From Paludibacter jiangxiensis (GTDB taxonomy: Bacteria; Bacteroidota; Bacteroidia; Bacteroidales; Paludibacteraceae), in contig CAMBSB010000002.1 of assembly GCA_945870155.1 (NCBI GenBank), positions 29,175 to 93,174 on the forward strand: DNA of 64,000 nucleotides, read 5' to 3'. Below, one piece after another: positions 46,393 to 54,796 of the stretch. How positions within the stretch are numbered: position 1 is the first letter of the stretch; every line of letters starts with the position of its first letter. Position numbers and translations under genes: made by a program. The notes beneath the pieces are model-generated. The model saw only the letters and a program-made list of their open reading frames with translations. It was not told where the DNA came from and ran no database searches.

Positions 46393-48156
46393 TTACGAAA
46401 ACAGTTTTTCAATTCTATCTGCATAATGCGCTTCTATCACATTGCGTTTGATTTTCAAGGTTGGTGATAGAAAACCTATGGCAGCTGTCCATTCATCTGG
46501 TACAAGTTGATATCTTTTAACTTGTTCAAAATCACCAAAATAATGATTATATTTTTTAACTTCTGTTTGAAGCCGTTTCACTACTTGTTCATTTTCAATT
46601 ATTTCGTCATTGGTAGTAAAGGAAATATTATGTTTTCCACACCACGATTTTAAGTAAACAAAATCGGGTGAAATAAGGGCTGCTGCAAATTTTTTGTTTT
46701 CGCCCAATACTATCATATTTTCGAAAAATGGAGATTCGGTAAACCTGGATTCAATGGCTTGTGGATTAACGTATTTTCCAAATGAAGTTTTAAAAATACT
46801 TTTTAATCTTCCTGTAATAATTAATTGACCTTCAGACGAAAATTTGCCGGTATCACCTGTGTGCAGCCAACCATTTGCATCAATCACCTGGGCTGTAAGT
46901 TCGGGATCTTTGTAATATCCAAGCATTACATTGTGTCCGCGACAAGTGATTTCGTCTCTTTCGGCCAATTTAACTTCAACTCCTTCGAGTGGCAAACCCA
47001 CAGTGCCGTATTTCCTTCCATGTTTAACGCGTTGATGAACTGCGATAACAGGCGAAGTCTCACTTAAGCCGTAGCCTTCGAAAACAGGCATGCCAATAGC
47101 CGAAAAAAACGAAGCAATATGCGTTTGTATAGCCGACCCGCCTGAAACTACAATATCAAAGTTACCACCAATGGCAGCTCGCCATTTGGAATAAATTAAT
47201 TTATCGGCAATTTTAAATTTCAAATTATACCACCAACCCATGCCTTCCAACTGAAATTTTGTGGCCAAATCAAATGCCCAATAATATATAACTCGCTGAA
47301 CGAATGACAATTTCTTTCCGGAAAGATAGAGCTTATCATAAATTTTTTCCAACAAACGTGGCACACACGACATCATGGTTGGATTGACTTCCTTAATATT
47401 TTCAGCAATGGTACCTAAGCTTTCGGCATAATAAACCGACATGCCCAGGTATTGATATAAATAAACCAACATGCGTTCGTAAGCGTGGCAAAGAGGTAAA
47501 AAGCTCAGAGCAGTTTTGCTCCACGAAGCAGGAATGCCGGATAATTTCTTCACCTGATTTACAATATTACTATGCGAAAGCATTACTCCTTTTGGATTTC
47601 CTGTTGTACCTGAAGTATAAATAATGGTTGCCATCTCATCCGCATTGATTTCGGCCTTTAATTTTTCCAACAATTCGGGTTGCGAGTTTTGTTTTCCCAA
47701 ATCAATTAATTGATCGAGAAATTTATATTCAGGGCCCAAATCATCAAAAGAATAAATTTCCTTCAATGTGGTTATTTGGGGTAAAATAGGTTCAAGTTTT
47801 TTACGAAGTTCTTTACCTTCCATAAAAATCATTTTCATTTCGGCATGATTCAAAATGTATTGGTAATCATCACTGCTTATTGTTGGATAAATTGGAATTG
47901 AAATAGCACCAATTTGCATAATGGCAAAGTCAATCATATTCCATTCCGGACGATTTCCACTAACTATGCCTACTTTATCTCCCGGCTTAATACCCAATTT
48001 AAGCATACCATAACTCAAATTATTTGTATTTTCAACATATTCCTGAATGCTGTACTTTATCCATTGTCCGTTGCGTTTACCTGCCAATGCAGTTTCTTGT
48101 GTGGGATATTTTTCTAAATAATTATCCAATAAATCGAATAAGCGAGTAACTTCCAT
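46393..48156 (-). CDS. Long-chain acyl-CoA synthetase (AMP-forming), paralogue
   Basis: An ANL-superfamily enzyme. The frame extends to a TTG at 48189 but the natural start is ATG 48156 (MEVTRLFDLLDNY, 587 residues). P-loop TIIYTSGTTGNPKGVMLSHS, core FEGYGLSETSPV, and WLHTGDTGKFS with IITGRLKSIFKTSFGKYVNP; GFLSPTLKIKRNVI holds the catalytic Lys region. It activates fatty acids to acyl-CoA. It resembles the enzyme at 27486-29390 in layout, but the two are clearly diverged. Confidence 0.87.
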   Translation of the reverse strand: MEVTRLFDLLDNYLEKYPTQETALAGKRNGQWIKYSIQEYVENTNNLSYGMLKLGIKPGDKVGIVSGNRPEWNMIDFAIMQIGAISIPIYPTISSDDYQYILNHAEMKMIFMEGKELRKKLEPILPQITTLKEIYSFDDLGPEYKFLDQLIDLGKQNSQPELLEKLKAEINADEMATIIYTSGTTGNPKGVMLSHSNIVNQVKKLSGIPASWSKTALSFLPLCHAYERMLVYLYQYLGMSVYYAESLGTIAENIKEVNPTMMSCVPRLLEKIYDKLYLSGKKLSFVQRVIYYWAFDLATKFQLEGMGWWYNLKFKIADKLIYSKWRAAIGGNFDIVVSGGSAIQTHIASFFSAIGMPVFEGYGLSETSPVIAVHQRVKHGRKYGTVGLPLEGVEVKLAERDEITCRGHNVMLGYYKDPELTAQVIDANGWLHTGDTGKFSSEGQLIITGRLKSIFKTSFGKYVNPQAIESRFTESPFFENMIVLGENKKFAAALISPDFVYLKSWCGKHNISFTTNDEIIENEQVVKRLQTEVKKYNHYFGDFEQVKRYQLVPDEWTAAIGFLSPTLKIKRNVIEAHYADRIEKLFS

Positions 48157-48200
48157 ATTTTTATGAATTAAATTGGGTTTTTTATACAAAAAAATGACGA

Positions 48201-48208
48201 CAAATATA
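48201..48208 (-). promoter_or_regulatory. Promoter of the second acyl-CoA synthetase gene
   Basis: TATATTTG on the minus strand, about 45 bases before ATG 48156 and only 12 bases before the alternative TTG, which supports the later start. Confidence 0.5.
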
Positions 48209-48216
48209 CCAATTAT

Positions 48217-49083
48217 TTATTGGAAAACAATTGTACGGTTTTTATATGCTAAAATTTTTCGGTCAATATGTTTCTCTACAGCACGCGAAAGCACAATTTT
48301 TTCCAAATCACGTCCTTTTTTTACCAATTCATCCACAGTATCTTTGTGCGAAATATGCGTTACATCTTGTTCGATGATAGGACCGGCATCCAAATCAGTC
48401 GTAACATAATGACTTGTAGCACCAATAACCTTAACTCCACGCTCATGAGCAGCATGATATGGTTTAGCTCCGGCAAAAGCTGGTAAAAATGAATGATGAA
48501 TATTAATAATTCTATTGGGGAAATTTTCAATAAAATCGGATGATAAAATTTGCATATAACGTGCTAATACACAGAATGTAATTTTATTTTTCTTCAACAA
48601 TTTCAATTGTAAAGCTTCCTGTTCCGCTTTATTTTCTTTATTAATTGGTATATAATGAAATTCTATTCCAAAACGCTTTGCAACAGGCTCCATATCAGGA
48701 TGATTGCTAATAATAATTGGTATATCAACTCGCCATTCGCCCGCAGCATAGCGTGCTAAAATATCGTACAAACAATGTGACATTTTTGAAACAAACAAGG
48801 CCATACGTGGTTTAGTATCAGCAAAATACAACCTGAATATCATATTAAAACGGATAGCCAGTAAAGTTTGAAAATACTCTTCAATTTTATCTTTGGGTAT
48901 TTGAAAAGTGGTAAGTTCCCATTCAACACGCATAAAAAAGACTTTTTCCTCTCTATTGACATACTGATCTAAATAAAGAATATTTCCTTTGTGTTGATTA
49001 ATAAATTCTGTTACCGCAGCTAAAATTCCCGGTTTATCAGGACAATGAATTAAAAGTACTGCTGTATTATCATTCTCTTTCAT
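48217..49083 (-). CDS. purU: Formyltetrahydrofolate deformylase
   Basis: A 288-residue PurU. An N-terminal ACT domain (about 1-85, HCPDKPGILAAVTEFINQHK) is followed by a formyltransferase-like domain with IINIHHSFLPAFAGAKPY (Asn, His) and GATSHYVTTDLDAGPIIEQD (catalytic Asp). It hydrolyses 10-formyl-THF to formate and THF, balancing one-carbon pools. A TATCTTTG box on the minus strand at 49329-49336 would give a leader of about 240 bases; TATTTTTG at 49201-49208 is a nearer alternative. Confidence 0.92.
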   Translation of the reverse strand: MKENDNTAVLLIHCPDKPGILAAVTEFINQHKGNILYLDQYVNREEKVFFMRVEWELTTFQIPKDKIEEYFQTLLAIRFNMIFRLYFADTKPRMALFVSKMSHCLYDILARYAAGEWRVDIPIIISNHPDMEPVAKRFGIEFHYIPINKENKAEQEALQLKLLKKNKITFCVLARYMQILSSDFIENFPNRIINIHHSFLPAFAGAKPYHAAHERGVKVIGATSHYVTTDLDAGPIIEQDVTHISHKDTVDELVKKGRDLEKIVLSRAVEKHIDRKILAYKNRTIVFQ

Positions 49084-49504
49084 ACTCTCGTTTTAATTTT
49101 AATTTTTAATCATATAGCTTATCCATGATTTTTAAAGTCATAATAAGCTAATAAAGACAATTTTTTAGAATAATGTTATTAATAAGACTAATTTCAATCG
49201 CAAAAATATAATTTTAAATTTTATAATATAAAAAATCGGTTTCGAAACTATTAAACGGATAATCTAAACTAAATAATTTTGAAATTAATAATTTTACTGA
49301 AAATATCAATTTTTCAATAAATGGATTGCAAAGATAACATTTTATATTGAGACGAGATATTTCATTTTCAAATTGAATTTAAATAAGTGTTTATCTTCTT
49401 CATTTTGAGTATTGATAGCTAATTAAAGCTTAATGCTCGAAAAAAAATATTCAAAAAAAAGGAGTTTTTTTTCGCAAAACTATTGCAGAAATGAAATTTT
49501 GCCG
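49084..49504. other. AT-rich spacer upstream of purU and tRNA-Asp
   Basis: Contains the two minus-strand promoter candidates for purU (49201-49208 and 49329-49336). I find no ORF or stable repeat. Confidence 0.5.
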
Positions 49505-49512
49505 TATCTTTG
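49505..49512 (+). promoter_or_regulatory. Promoter of tRNA-Asp
   Basis: TATCTTTG, 29 bases before the tRNA 5' end. Confidence 0.65.
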
Positions 49513-49541
49513 CACCGCGTTAGAAAAATAGCGCACTACTT

Positions 49542-49615
49542 GGTTCGGTAGTTCAGTTGGTTAGAATGCCGCCCTGTCACGGCGGAGGTCGCGGGTTCGA
49601 GTCCCGTCCGTACCG
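49542..49615 (+). tRNA. tRNA-Asp (anticodon GTC), site of element integration
   Basis: Cloverleaf folds with D-arm GTTC/GAAT, anticodon stem CCGCC/GGCGG around CTGTCAC (GTC), variable region AGGTC, and T-arm GCGGG-TTCGAGT-CCCGT. Discriminator G49615; no encoded CCA. The acceptor GGTTCGG with CCGTACC has a T-T mismatch at the fourth pair. Its 3' part (49601-49615) is within the 18-bp attachment core. Confidence 0.93.
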
Positions 49616-49618
49616 CAA
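49601..49618 (+). other. Left attachment site (attL core)
   Basis: GTCCCGTCCGTACCGCAA, covering the end of the T-loop, the T-stem and acceptor 3' strands, and three bases beyond the tRNA. An exact copy lies at 59372-59389. Confidence 0.85.
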
Positions 49619-49620
49619 AA

Positions 49621-49643
49621 GCCCCTAAATTAGGGGCTTTTTT
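49621..49643 (+). terminator. Terminator after tRNA-Asp
   Basis: GCCCCTAA/TTAGGGGC with a one-base centre, flanked by an A-run and followed by a T-run. It lies inside the element, so the element supplies a new terminator for the tRNA. Confidence 0.85.
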
Positions 49644-49815
49644 GTTGTCAAAAAGTAAGCAATTATATTGAAAAACAGTGATTTAGCTCATTTTTTGAAT
49701 AAATCCAAATATTGCCAAATATCCACATTTTTTGTACTGTAGTTGTACCCAAATAAAAATCAATGTTTTGTTGTTTCGTTTTTTTTCATTTACTTTGCCA
49801 AACCAATTTAAAGTT

Positions 49816-51087
49816 ATGCAGTGTATGGAAAAAGCAATTTTTTCAATAGTTTACAATCGAAAGAGTAAACTATTGACAGACGGCACGGCACTAATCCAGA
49901 TTAGAGCCTATTTGAACGGATTAAATAAATATTTCACTACAAACATCTATGTACATCCCGACCAATGGGATAAAAAGCATAGTAGAGTAAAAAACCACCC
50001 GAACGCCATAAGGATAAATAAACAAATATCCGATTATTTGGCAAAAATGGAAACCATAGAATTGAACAGGCGAAACGATAAAAAACCGTTTACGCTCGAA
50101 ATACTGCACGAACTATTGAACGGCAAAGAAATTGACAGCTTTACGCAATTTATGAAAAATGAAATTGCAGCCGATAGAAGTAACGCCCCCACAACCAAAG
50201 TAAACCAAACAACCACATTAAACACACTTTGTGAGTTTAGAAAAAACATCCTTTTTGTAGAATTATCATTTGAATTACTGACAGAATTTGAGCGGTTTTT
50301 GATTAATAAAAATTTAAGTATCAATACAGTACACAAATATTTTAGACATATCAGAAAATTTGTAAACCTTGCCATTGATAATGATTTAATGGAGCTTAAT
50401 AAATACCCATTTCGGAAATTTAAGCTAAAAGGCGAAGAAACCACACGGGAATATTTAAGCCCTGAAGAGGTGCAAAGTATTGAAAAATTGAAGTTTACCA
50501 AAGAAAACGCACACTTAAAAAAGATAAAAGACACGTTTTTATTCTCGTGTTATTGCGGTTTAAGATTTTCGGATATATCAGCATTAAGAACCGACCAAAT
50601 ACAAATAATTGACGGTAAAAAATGGATTGTTATTGAATCGACCATAAAAACAGGCGCACCAATACGCATCCCCATATATTTACTATTTGACGGCAAACCG
50701 ATAGAAATACTAAAAACCTACATACATCCGGATAGAAAATACATTTTTGACGAACATACAAACCAATACACAAACCGTTGTTTAAAAGAAATTGCCACAC
50801 TTGCAGGAATTAAAAAAAGGTTGACATTTCACACGGCACGGCACACACAAGCCACATACTTACTCTATAAAGGTGTAAATATTACCACGGTACAAAAGCT
50901 ATTAGGACATAAAAAATTGGCTACAACTCAAATTTATGCTAAGGTTATGGATATGACATTAATAGGCGAACTAAAAGCGGTAAACTACAGCAACGCCCCG
51001 AAAAATAGAACCCGACACATCAAACAAACAGCAATGAAAAACTATTTAAAAGTAATACGACTATCAAAAGCGGTTGCAGTTGGATAA
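49816..51087 (+). CDS. int: Tyrosine recombinase (integrase) of the element
   Basis: The frame is open from 49732, but the leader resembles a promoter (TTACTTTG at 49790-49797) and the natural start is ATG 49816 (MQCMEKAIFSIVYNRK, 423 residues); ATG 49825 is also possible. An N-terminal arm-binding domain (about 1-80), a SAM-like core-binding domain and the catalytic domain follow. All key residues are seen: Arg in CYCGLRFSD, HTARHTQATYLL (His-x-x-Arg), LLGHKKLATTQIYAK (His and Tyr nucleophile). It would integrate and excise at the tRNA-Asp core. Its leader and start codon (49800-49818) are duplicated at 54478-54496. Confidence 0.92.
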   Translation: MQCMEKAIFSIVYNRKSKLLTDGTALIQIRAYLNGLNKYFTTNIYVHPDQWDKKHSRVKNHPNAIRINKQISDYLAKMETIELNRRNDKKPFTLEILHELLNGKEIDSFTQFMKNEIAADRSNAPTTKVNQTTTLNTLCEFRKNILFVELSFELLTEFERFLINKNLSINTVHKYFRHIRKFVNLAIDNDLMELNKYPFRKFKLKGEETTREYLSPEEVQSIEKLKFTKENAHLKKIKDTFLFSCYCGLRFSDISALRTDQIQIIDGKKWIVIESTIKTGAPIRIPIYLLFDGKPIEILKTYIHPDRKYIFDEHTNQYTNRCLKEIATLAGIKKRLTFHTARHTQATYLLYKGVNITTVQKLLGHKKLATTQIYAKVMDMTLIGELKAVNYSNAPKNRTRHIKQTAMKNYLKVIRLSKAVAVG

Positions 51088-51112
51088 AAGATTTTATTTA
51101 TCTTTGTGAGCA

Positions 51113-51302
51113 AAAAAAATAACTTTCAAAACCGCTTAAAGGGAATACAACCCAGTGCATGACATTTTGAAAGTTATAGTATTTTAAAAAACGGTTTTTC
51201 CATCGTCTTGCAGGGTCAAAGCCTATTTGCATAATTAGAAAAACAGTTTAACCTTATAAAGCTTGACGACCTGCAATCGCTGGTTAAGACTAACAGATAA
51301 GG
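51113..51302 (-). ncRNA. Candidate structured small RNA downstream of int
   Basis: On the minus strand a TATATTTG box (51307-51314) is followed by about 190 bases without an ORF, ending in a 13-bp stem (51165-51177 with 51119-51131) and a run of eight Us. Inside, a long hairpin pairs 51261-51276 with 51208-51222, and GGTTAA/TTAACC (51282-51287, 51248-51253) could pair across its loop as a pseudoknot. It shares GGTTAAACTGTTTTTC with the tandem units at 53990-54504 (GGTTAAAAACTGTTTTCG). A TATCTTTG box also exists on the plus strand (51099-51106), so the strand is not certain. Confidence 0.5.
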
Positions 51303-51386
51303 ACGGCAAATATACAACATTTTTCTATTATACAACTGATTAGCATTATTTTTTATCACTGACAACCATTTTTTAAATATACGGAT

Positions 51387-52130
51387 ATGGGAAAGATTAC
51401 AATAAAACACTATCTAAACAAGAATATTAAGTGTTTAGATAAAATTTCAAATGAAGTTGAACATCCAATTTATATTCAAATTACAGCCAATAGGAAAACA
51501 ACACAAATAAGGAGCTTAACGGATTATTTAATGAGTGAAAAAGATTTTGCAAGCTATGAATTATATACAATTGCAAAATTTGACAGCAATATAGAAGAAA
51601 TAACAAAAGAGTTTTTAAACGAAGTGAAATTTGAAGAATTACAAGAAGAAAAATCAACAGTTTTAGAGATTTTAGATTATTGTTTAAATAAAAAAAATAT
51701 TGAATTTGGAAAATTAAAGCCATTAATAATATTTTACTCTAAATTGATTCAGTTTGAATTTGGAAAACATATTTATACTATGAATCTTTTTCCTGCATTA
51801 ATCGAGAATGACAAAACAGCAGCAATAGCAATGTATTTAAAATCAGAAATGAACCCTTTAAATTTTATTGATATTTTCAAGAAAACTACTAAGTTTGATA
51901 TAATGAAAATATTAACCCCTGAACAAAAAATGAATATAATTGGTTTTGATAGTTTATTGACTATTGGCACTATAAACGGTTACAAGCTAATAAATTGGTA
52001 CAATGGTACAATAAAAGAAGATTTTATAAAAAAAACAGGTGCAAAACACAATGATTTTTTTAACTACATAGATAAAATTGCAATAAATTTAGAAAATAAT
52101 TTATTTTTATCAGTAAATAATAAGTTATAA
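51387..52130 (+). CDS. Unknown protein with an integrase-arm-like N-terminus
   Basis: A 247-residue protein. Its start (KITIKHYLNKNIKCLDK, then HPIYIQITANRKTTQIRS and YLMSEKDFA) resembles the arm-type DNA-binding region of Bacteroidota integrases, but no catalytic domain follows. The rest is helical and without a known motif. It may bind element DNA, for example as a recombination directionality or regulatory factor; that is inference. It is monocistronic. Confidence 0.55.
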   Translation: MGKITIKHYLNKNIKCLDKISNEVEHPIYIQITANRKTTQIRSLTDYLMSEKDFASYELYTIAKFDSNIEEITKEFLNEVKFEELQEEKSTVLEILDYCLNKKNIEFGKLKPLIIFYSKLIQFEFGKHIYTMNLFPALIENDKTAAIAMYLKSEMNPLNFIDIFKKTTKFDIMKILTPEQKMNIIGFDSLLTIGTINGYKLINWYNGTIKEDFIKKTGAKHNDFFNYIDKIAINLENNLFLSVNNKL

Positions 52131-52203
52131 CATATTGATATATAGATATATAATTTAATAAAAATAGGATGTTGAAAAATATTCTATTTTTTTATAGTAA
52201 ATG

Positions 52204-52236
52204 TTTGGATTAATCAAAACATATTGTATATCTTTG
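52204..52236 (+). promoter_or_regulatory. Promoter for the small regulator genes
   Basis: TTTG (52204-52207) and TATCTTTG (52229-52236), 21 bases apart, match both the -33 and -7 elements of Bacteroidota promoters. The ATG at 52282 follows 45 bases later. Confidence 0.7.
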
Positions 52237-52281
52237 CATCAAAATTCACATTACATCAATAACAATTAATATTTAAAAACA

Positions 52282-52530
52282 ATGACAGCACAGGAACTAA
52301 AACAGCTCAAAGCCCAACTTCCAGACGGTGCATTAACAGCCATCGCAAAAGAAAGCGGTTTAGAAATTTCACTTATTAGCAGGGTATTAGTAGGACATAA
52401 TCCAAAGTTTGACAAAAAAGCCAAAGTAATTAATGCAGTGGTTGACTATGTAGAAAAATTTCAAGCAAACGAAGCCAAAGCAACCGAAAGAGCTAGAGCG
52501 GTTTTGAAAAATAGTTTAGAGATAGCTTAA
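52282..52530 (+). CDS. Small helix-turn-helix DNA-binding protein
   Basis: An 82-residue protein whose first 60 residues look like a LacI/Cro-type HTH (LPDGALTAIAKESGLEISLI, SRVLVGHNP), followed by a helical tail (KKAKVINAVVDYVEKFQANE). It is a probable regulator of the element's early genes and the first gene after a strong promoter. Confidence 0.65.
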   Translation: MTAQELKQLKAQLPDGALTAIAKESGLEISLISRVLVGHNPKFDKKAKVINAVVDYVEKFQANEAKATERARAVLKNSLEIA

Positions 52531-52554
52531 TAAACCACCAACGCCCCCGAATGT

Positions 52555-52728
52555 ATGCATCAAAACACCATCGAGAGAGCAAAGTTAGTACAGGCGATTG
52601 TAAAGCAGTACTATCAACCCGACAGACAGGACAGATGCAAATTATGGGTTTATAGGGTACACATCATTAAAGAACATCCGATGAGTGTTCGCACATTTTG
52701 GCGAATGATAAACATAAAAATAGATTAA
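52555..52728 (+). CDS. Small basic protein (57 residues)
   Basis: ATG 52555 to TAA 52728. The product is basic and starts MHQNTIERAKLVQAIVKQYY, with a central CKLWVYRVHIIKEHP and a tail MSVRTFWRMINIKID. It is in line with the preceding HTH gene (25-base gap) and its composition is protein-like with no internal stop. It could be a small DNA-binding protein. Low certainty because of the length. Confidence 0.45.
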   Translation: MHQNTIERAKLVQAIVKQYYQPDRQDRCKLWVYRVHIIKEHPMSVRTFWRMINIKID

Positions 52729-52762
52729 ATATAAATTACTAACAACTAACAATTTAAAGATT

Positions 52763-52999
52763 ATGGTAAGAACAGAAAACAAAAAATTGATTATTGAAAT
52801 TGAGTTAATGGAACATGAAAACCCAGCTGAAAAATTGCAAGAATTTCAAAACTCAATAATAGAAACTATACAAATGTATAATTTTAAAGAATTTGGACAG
52901 AATCCACCGTTTTATTATTTGCTCGAATTACTAAAAGAAACACTTCCAACTTTTGAGCAACAAACAGAGATTTTTAAAAACCAATTAAAAAGCATTTAA
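52763..52999 (+). CDS. Small unknown protein
   Basis: A 78-residue acidic, helical, soluble protein (ENPAEKLQEFQNSIIETIQM is a probable amphipathic helix). It ends 11 bases before the excisionase-like gene. No family recognised. Confidence 0.5.
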   Translation: MVRTENKKLIIEIELMEHENPAEKLQEFQNSIIETIQMYNFKEFGQNPPFYYLLELLKETLPTFEQQTEIFKNQLKSI

Positions 53000-53010
53000 A
53001 AAAAATAGCA

Positions 53011-53292
53011 ATGGAAACGATTAACGTTATTAGCGTACCATCTAACGAATGGAACGAAACAAAAGAAATGATCCACGGTATTAATAAAATGCTTATTTCA
53101 TTAACCAACAAACCCAATAAGGAACTATTAAGCCCGAAAGAGGTTTGCAGTATGTTAAAAATTGGACGGTCGACATTTGAACGATTAAAAAACAGCGGTG
53201 AAATGAAAGTAGTTCGCACCCAAGGCGCACGAAAAATATTTGTAGAGCGCATAGAAGCCGAAAAAATGATTTTAAAAGGATATGAAAATTAA
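53011..53292 (+). CDS. Excisionase-like winged-helix protein
   Basis: A 93-residue protein. The last 55 residues form a HTH_17/MerR-like excisionase domain: LLSPKEVCSMLKIGRSTFER, LKNSGEMKVVRTQGARKIFV. The N-terminal 35 residues are a helix. Such proteins in Bacteroidota elements bind near att sites and direct excision, or control int. In an element with a tyrosine recombinase it is the best Xis candidate. Confidence 0.7.
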   Translation: METINVISVPSNEWNETKEMIHGINKMLISLTNKPNKELLSPKEVCSMLKIGRSTFERLKNSGEMKVVRTQGARKIFVERIEAEKMILKGYEN

Positions 53293-53379
53293 AAGTATTT
53301 GCCACAATGGCAGAAAAATTGACAAAGTATCAAAAAGCTAAAACAAAAAACAATAGTATTAATTTTAGAATAAAACAAA

Positions 53380-53985
53380 ATGGAAAAAATTGTTATTTAT
53401 GTAAATGATTTACAAGTAGAAAAAGAGACAGAAATTTGTGAAAATGGATTGCCAGTTTTGCAAGAAATTTTAAACGAATTTGAAAAAATACAATGCAAGC
53501 TTAACGCATCTAAATTTTTTGATTTCATTGCCACAGCTACATCAGTGGGCAAAACAGATGAACGAACTGAAAATTTACTCAAACTTATAATTGTCGAAAA
53601 TTTGGACGAAATACCGAAAATTATGGGATTGACTATTAGTAAGGACAAATTAAAAGACATGGTAGAAATACCAAATTTAAGCGAGTTTTTAAAACTAATT
53701 AATAATACCGAAAGAGAAATAATGATAATGCAGCCGTTTGTAACAATAGATAATTATACGGCAAATATATCAAAAGACTTTGCCGAAAAAATTAAGCTCA
53801 GATATACAGTTTTTGCAGACAATGAAAAGCAAATAGAAGCTTTTAAAATTCTCACATCGCTAAAGAATGCAATGAATAAGTATTCAGAGACTTTAAAGAT
53901 TGCACCATACGGAATTGTTGAGGGTTTAGAAATTGCACACGGTCAATATCGTATCGATGGGAAATACATAAAACAACGCTTTTAA
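53380..53985 (+). CDS. Unknown helical protein
   Basis: A 201-residue soluble, acidic protein. The middle region (VGKTDERTENLLKLIIVENL, DEIPKIMGLTISKDKLKDMV) and the later YTVFADNEKQIEAFKILTSL look helical. No motif recognised. It is followed immediately by the A-tract that begins the tandem hairpin array. Confidence 0.5.
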   Translation: MEKIVIYVNDLQVEKETEICENGLPVLQEILNEFEKIQCKLNASKFFDFIATATSVGKTDERTENLLKLIIVENLDEIPKIMGLTISKDKLKDMVEIPNLSEFLKLINNTEREIMIMQPFVTIDNYTANISKDFAEKIKLRYTVFADNEKQIEAFKILTSLKNAMNKYSETLKIAPYGIVEGLEIAHGQYRIDGKYIKQRF

Positions 53986-53989
53986 GTCA

Positions 53990-54504
53990 AAAAAAATAGC
54001 CCCCGAAAAACCATAATTATATTGGTGATACTATAAAATAAATAGTTTTAGGGGTCTGTTATTACAAGCGAAAAAGCCGTTTGCACACTCTGACAGTTAT
54101 TTTTTTTACTCATTGAAAAATGACAGGCAAACGGCTTTTTATTACGCACACACACGAAAACAGTTTTTAACCAATTTCAAACAAAGCTAAGTAAGAAAAA
54201 AACAGCCCCCGAAAAACTATAATCATTATTTATTATTTTTGGTGAAACAATAAAATCCATAGTTTTAGGGGTCTGTTAATACAAATAAAAAAGCCGTTTG
54301 CACGCTCTCACTATCATTTTAATAATTATAAAATTTAAAAAAAATGACAGGCAAACGGCTTTTTTTAATTACAGAAAAGAGAGTAAACACACACACGAAA
54401 ACGGTTTTAACCAATTTTTAAACACAGGTAAGAAAAAAAAAATAAACCGTGTAGAACTCACTTGCTCTACACGGTTTAAACCAATTTAAAGTTATGAAGG
54501 TAAG
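53990..54504 (-). repeat. Three tandem hairpin units, probably small-RNA coding
   Basis: Units at 53990-54194, 54195-54432 and a shorter one at 54433-54504 each begin (plus strand) with an A-tract and end with a CCAATTT segment followed by GTAAG. Units 1 and 2 share a perfect 14-bp stem, AAAAAGCCGTTTGC with GCAAACGGCTTTTT (54071-54084/54127-54140 and 54288-54301/54351-54364), and a second stem of AAAACTAT type closed by CCCC/GGGG. On the minus strand every unit ends in a hairpin and a U-run, as a small-RNA gene would. TAGCTTTG (54182-54189, minus) is a -7 candidate for unit 1. An alternative is a single-strand or double-strand replication origin. Confidence 0.6.
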
Positions 54505-54521
54505 AATTTCACAACAATAAG
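54433..54521 (-). ncRNA. Candidate antisense small RNA against the integrase start
   Basis: On the minus strand, TATCTTTG (54525-54532) is followed by about 90 bases ending in a 13-bp stem (54466-54478 with 54443-54455) and ten Us. The transcript contains CATAACTTTAAATTGGTTT (54478-54496), the exact complement of the integrase mRNA leader including its ATG (49800-49818). It could block integrase translation in trans. Confidence 0.5.
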
Positions 54522-54566
54522 TTGCAAAGATAGTAATGATTTCGGAATTATCAAAACTCTATCAAT

Positions 54567-54785
54567 ATGCAAAAAATATATTTTGGTAGTGTGATAATAC
54601 AGCACACACCCACAGGCGAAAAACAGATTGTAAACAATATTATTTATTTAGAAAACGATACGCCCCCAGCGAAACGATTAAGAAGCTATGTTTTAAAGCA
54701 CATAGCCCATAAAGAACGCAACAAATATGCAATAATAAAATTTTGCACCGGCACTGCAAAAGTAACAGGATTAACAGCTTATTAA
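54567..54785 (+). CDS. Small unknown protein
   Basis: A 72-residue basic protein with beta-type N-terminal strands (KIYFGSVIIQHTPTGEKQIV) and a basic helix (AKRLRSYVLKHIAHKERNKY). It is followed after 11 bases by the 121-residue gene, so both are probably one operon with the replication gene. No family recognised. Confidence 0.5.
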   Translation: MQKIYFGSVIIQHTPTGEKQIVNNIIYLENDTPPAKRLRSYVLKHIAHKERNKYAIIKFCTGTAKVTGLTAY

Positions 54786-54796
54786 ACTAAATAAAT

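Noticed and set aside
49732..49815. Extended N-terminus of the first integrase
   Set aside because: The added residues are hydrophobic and Cys-rich, unlike integrase arms, and a promoter-like box lies just before ATG 49816.
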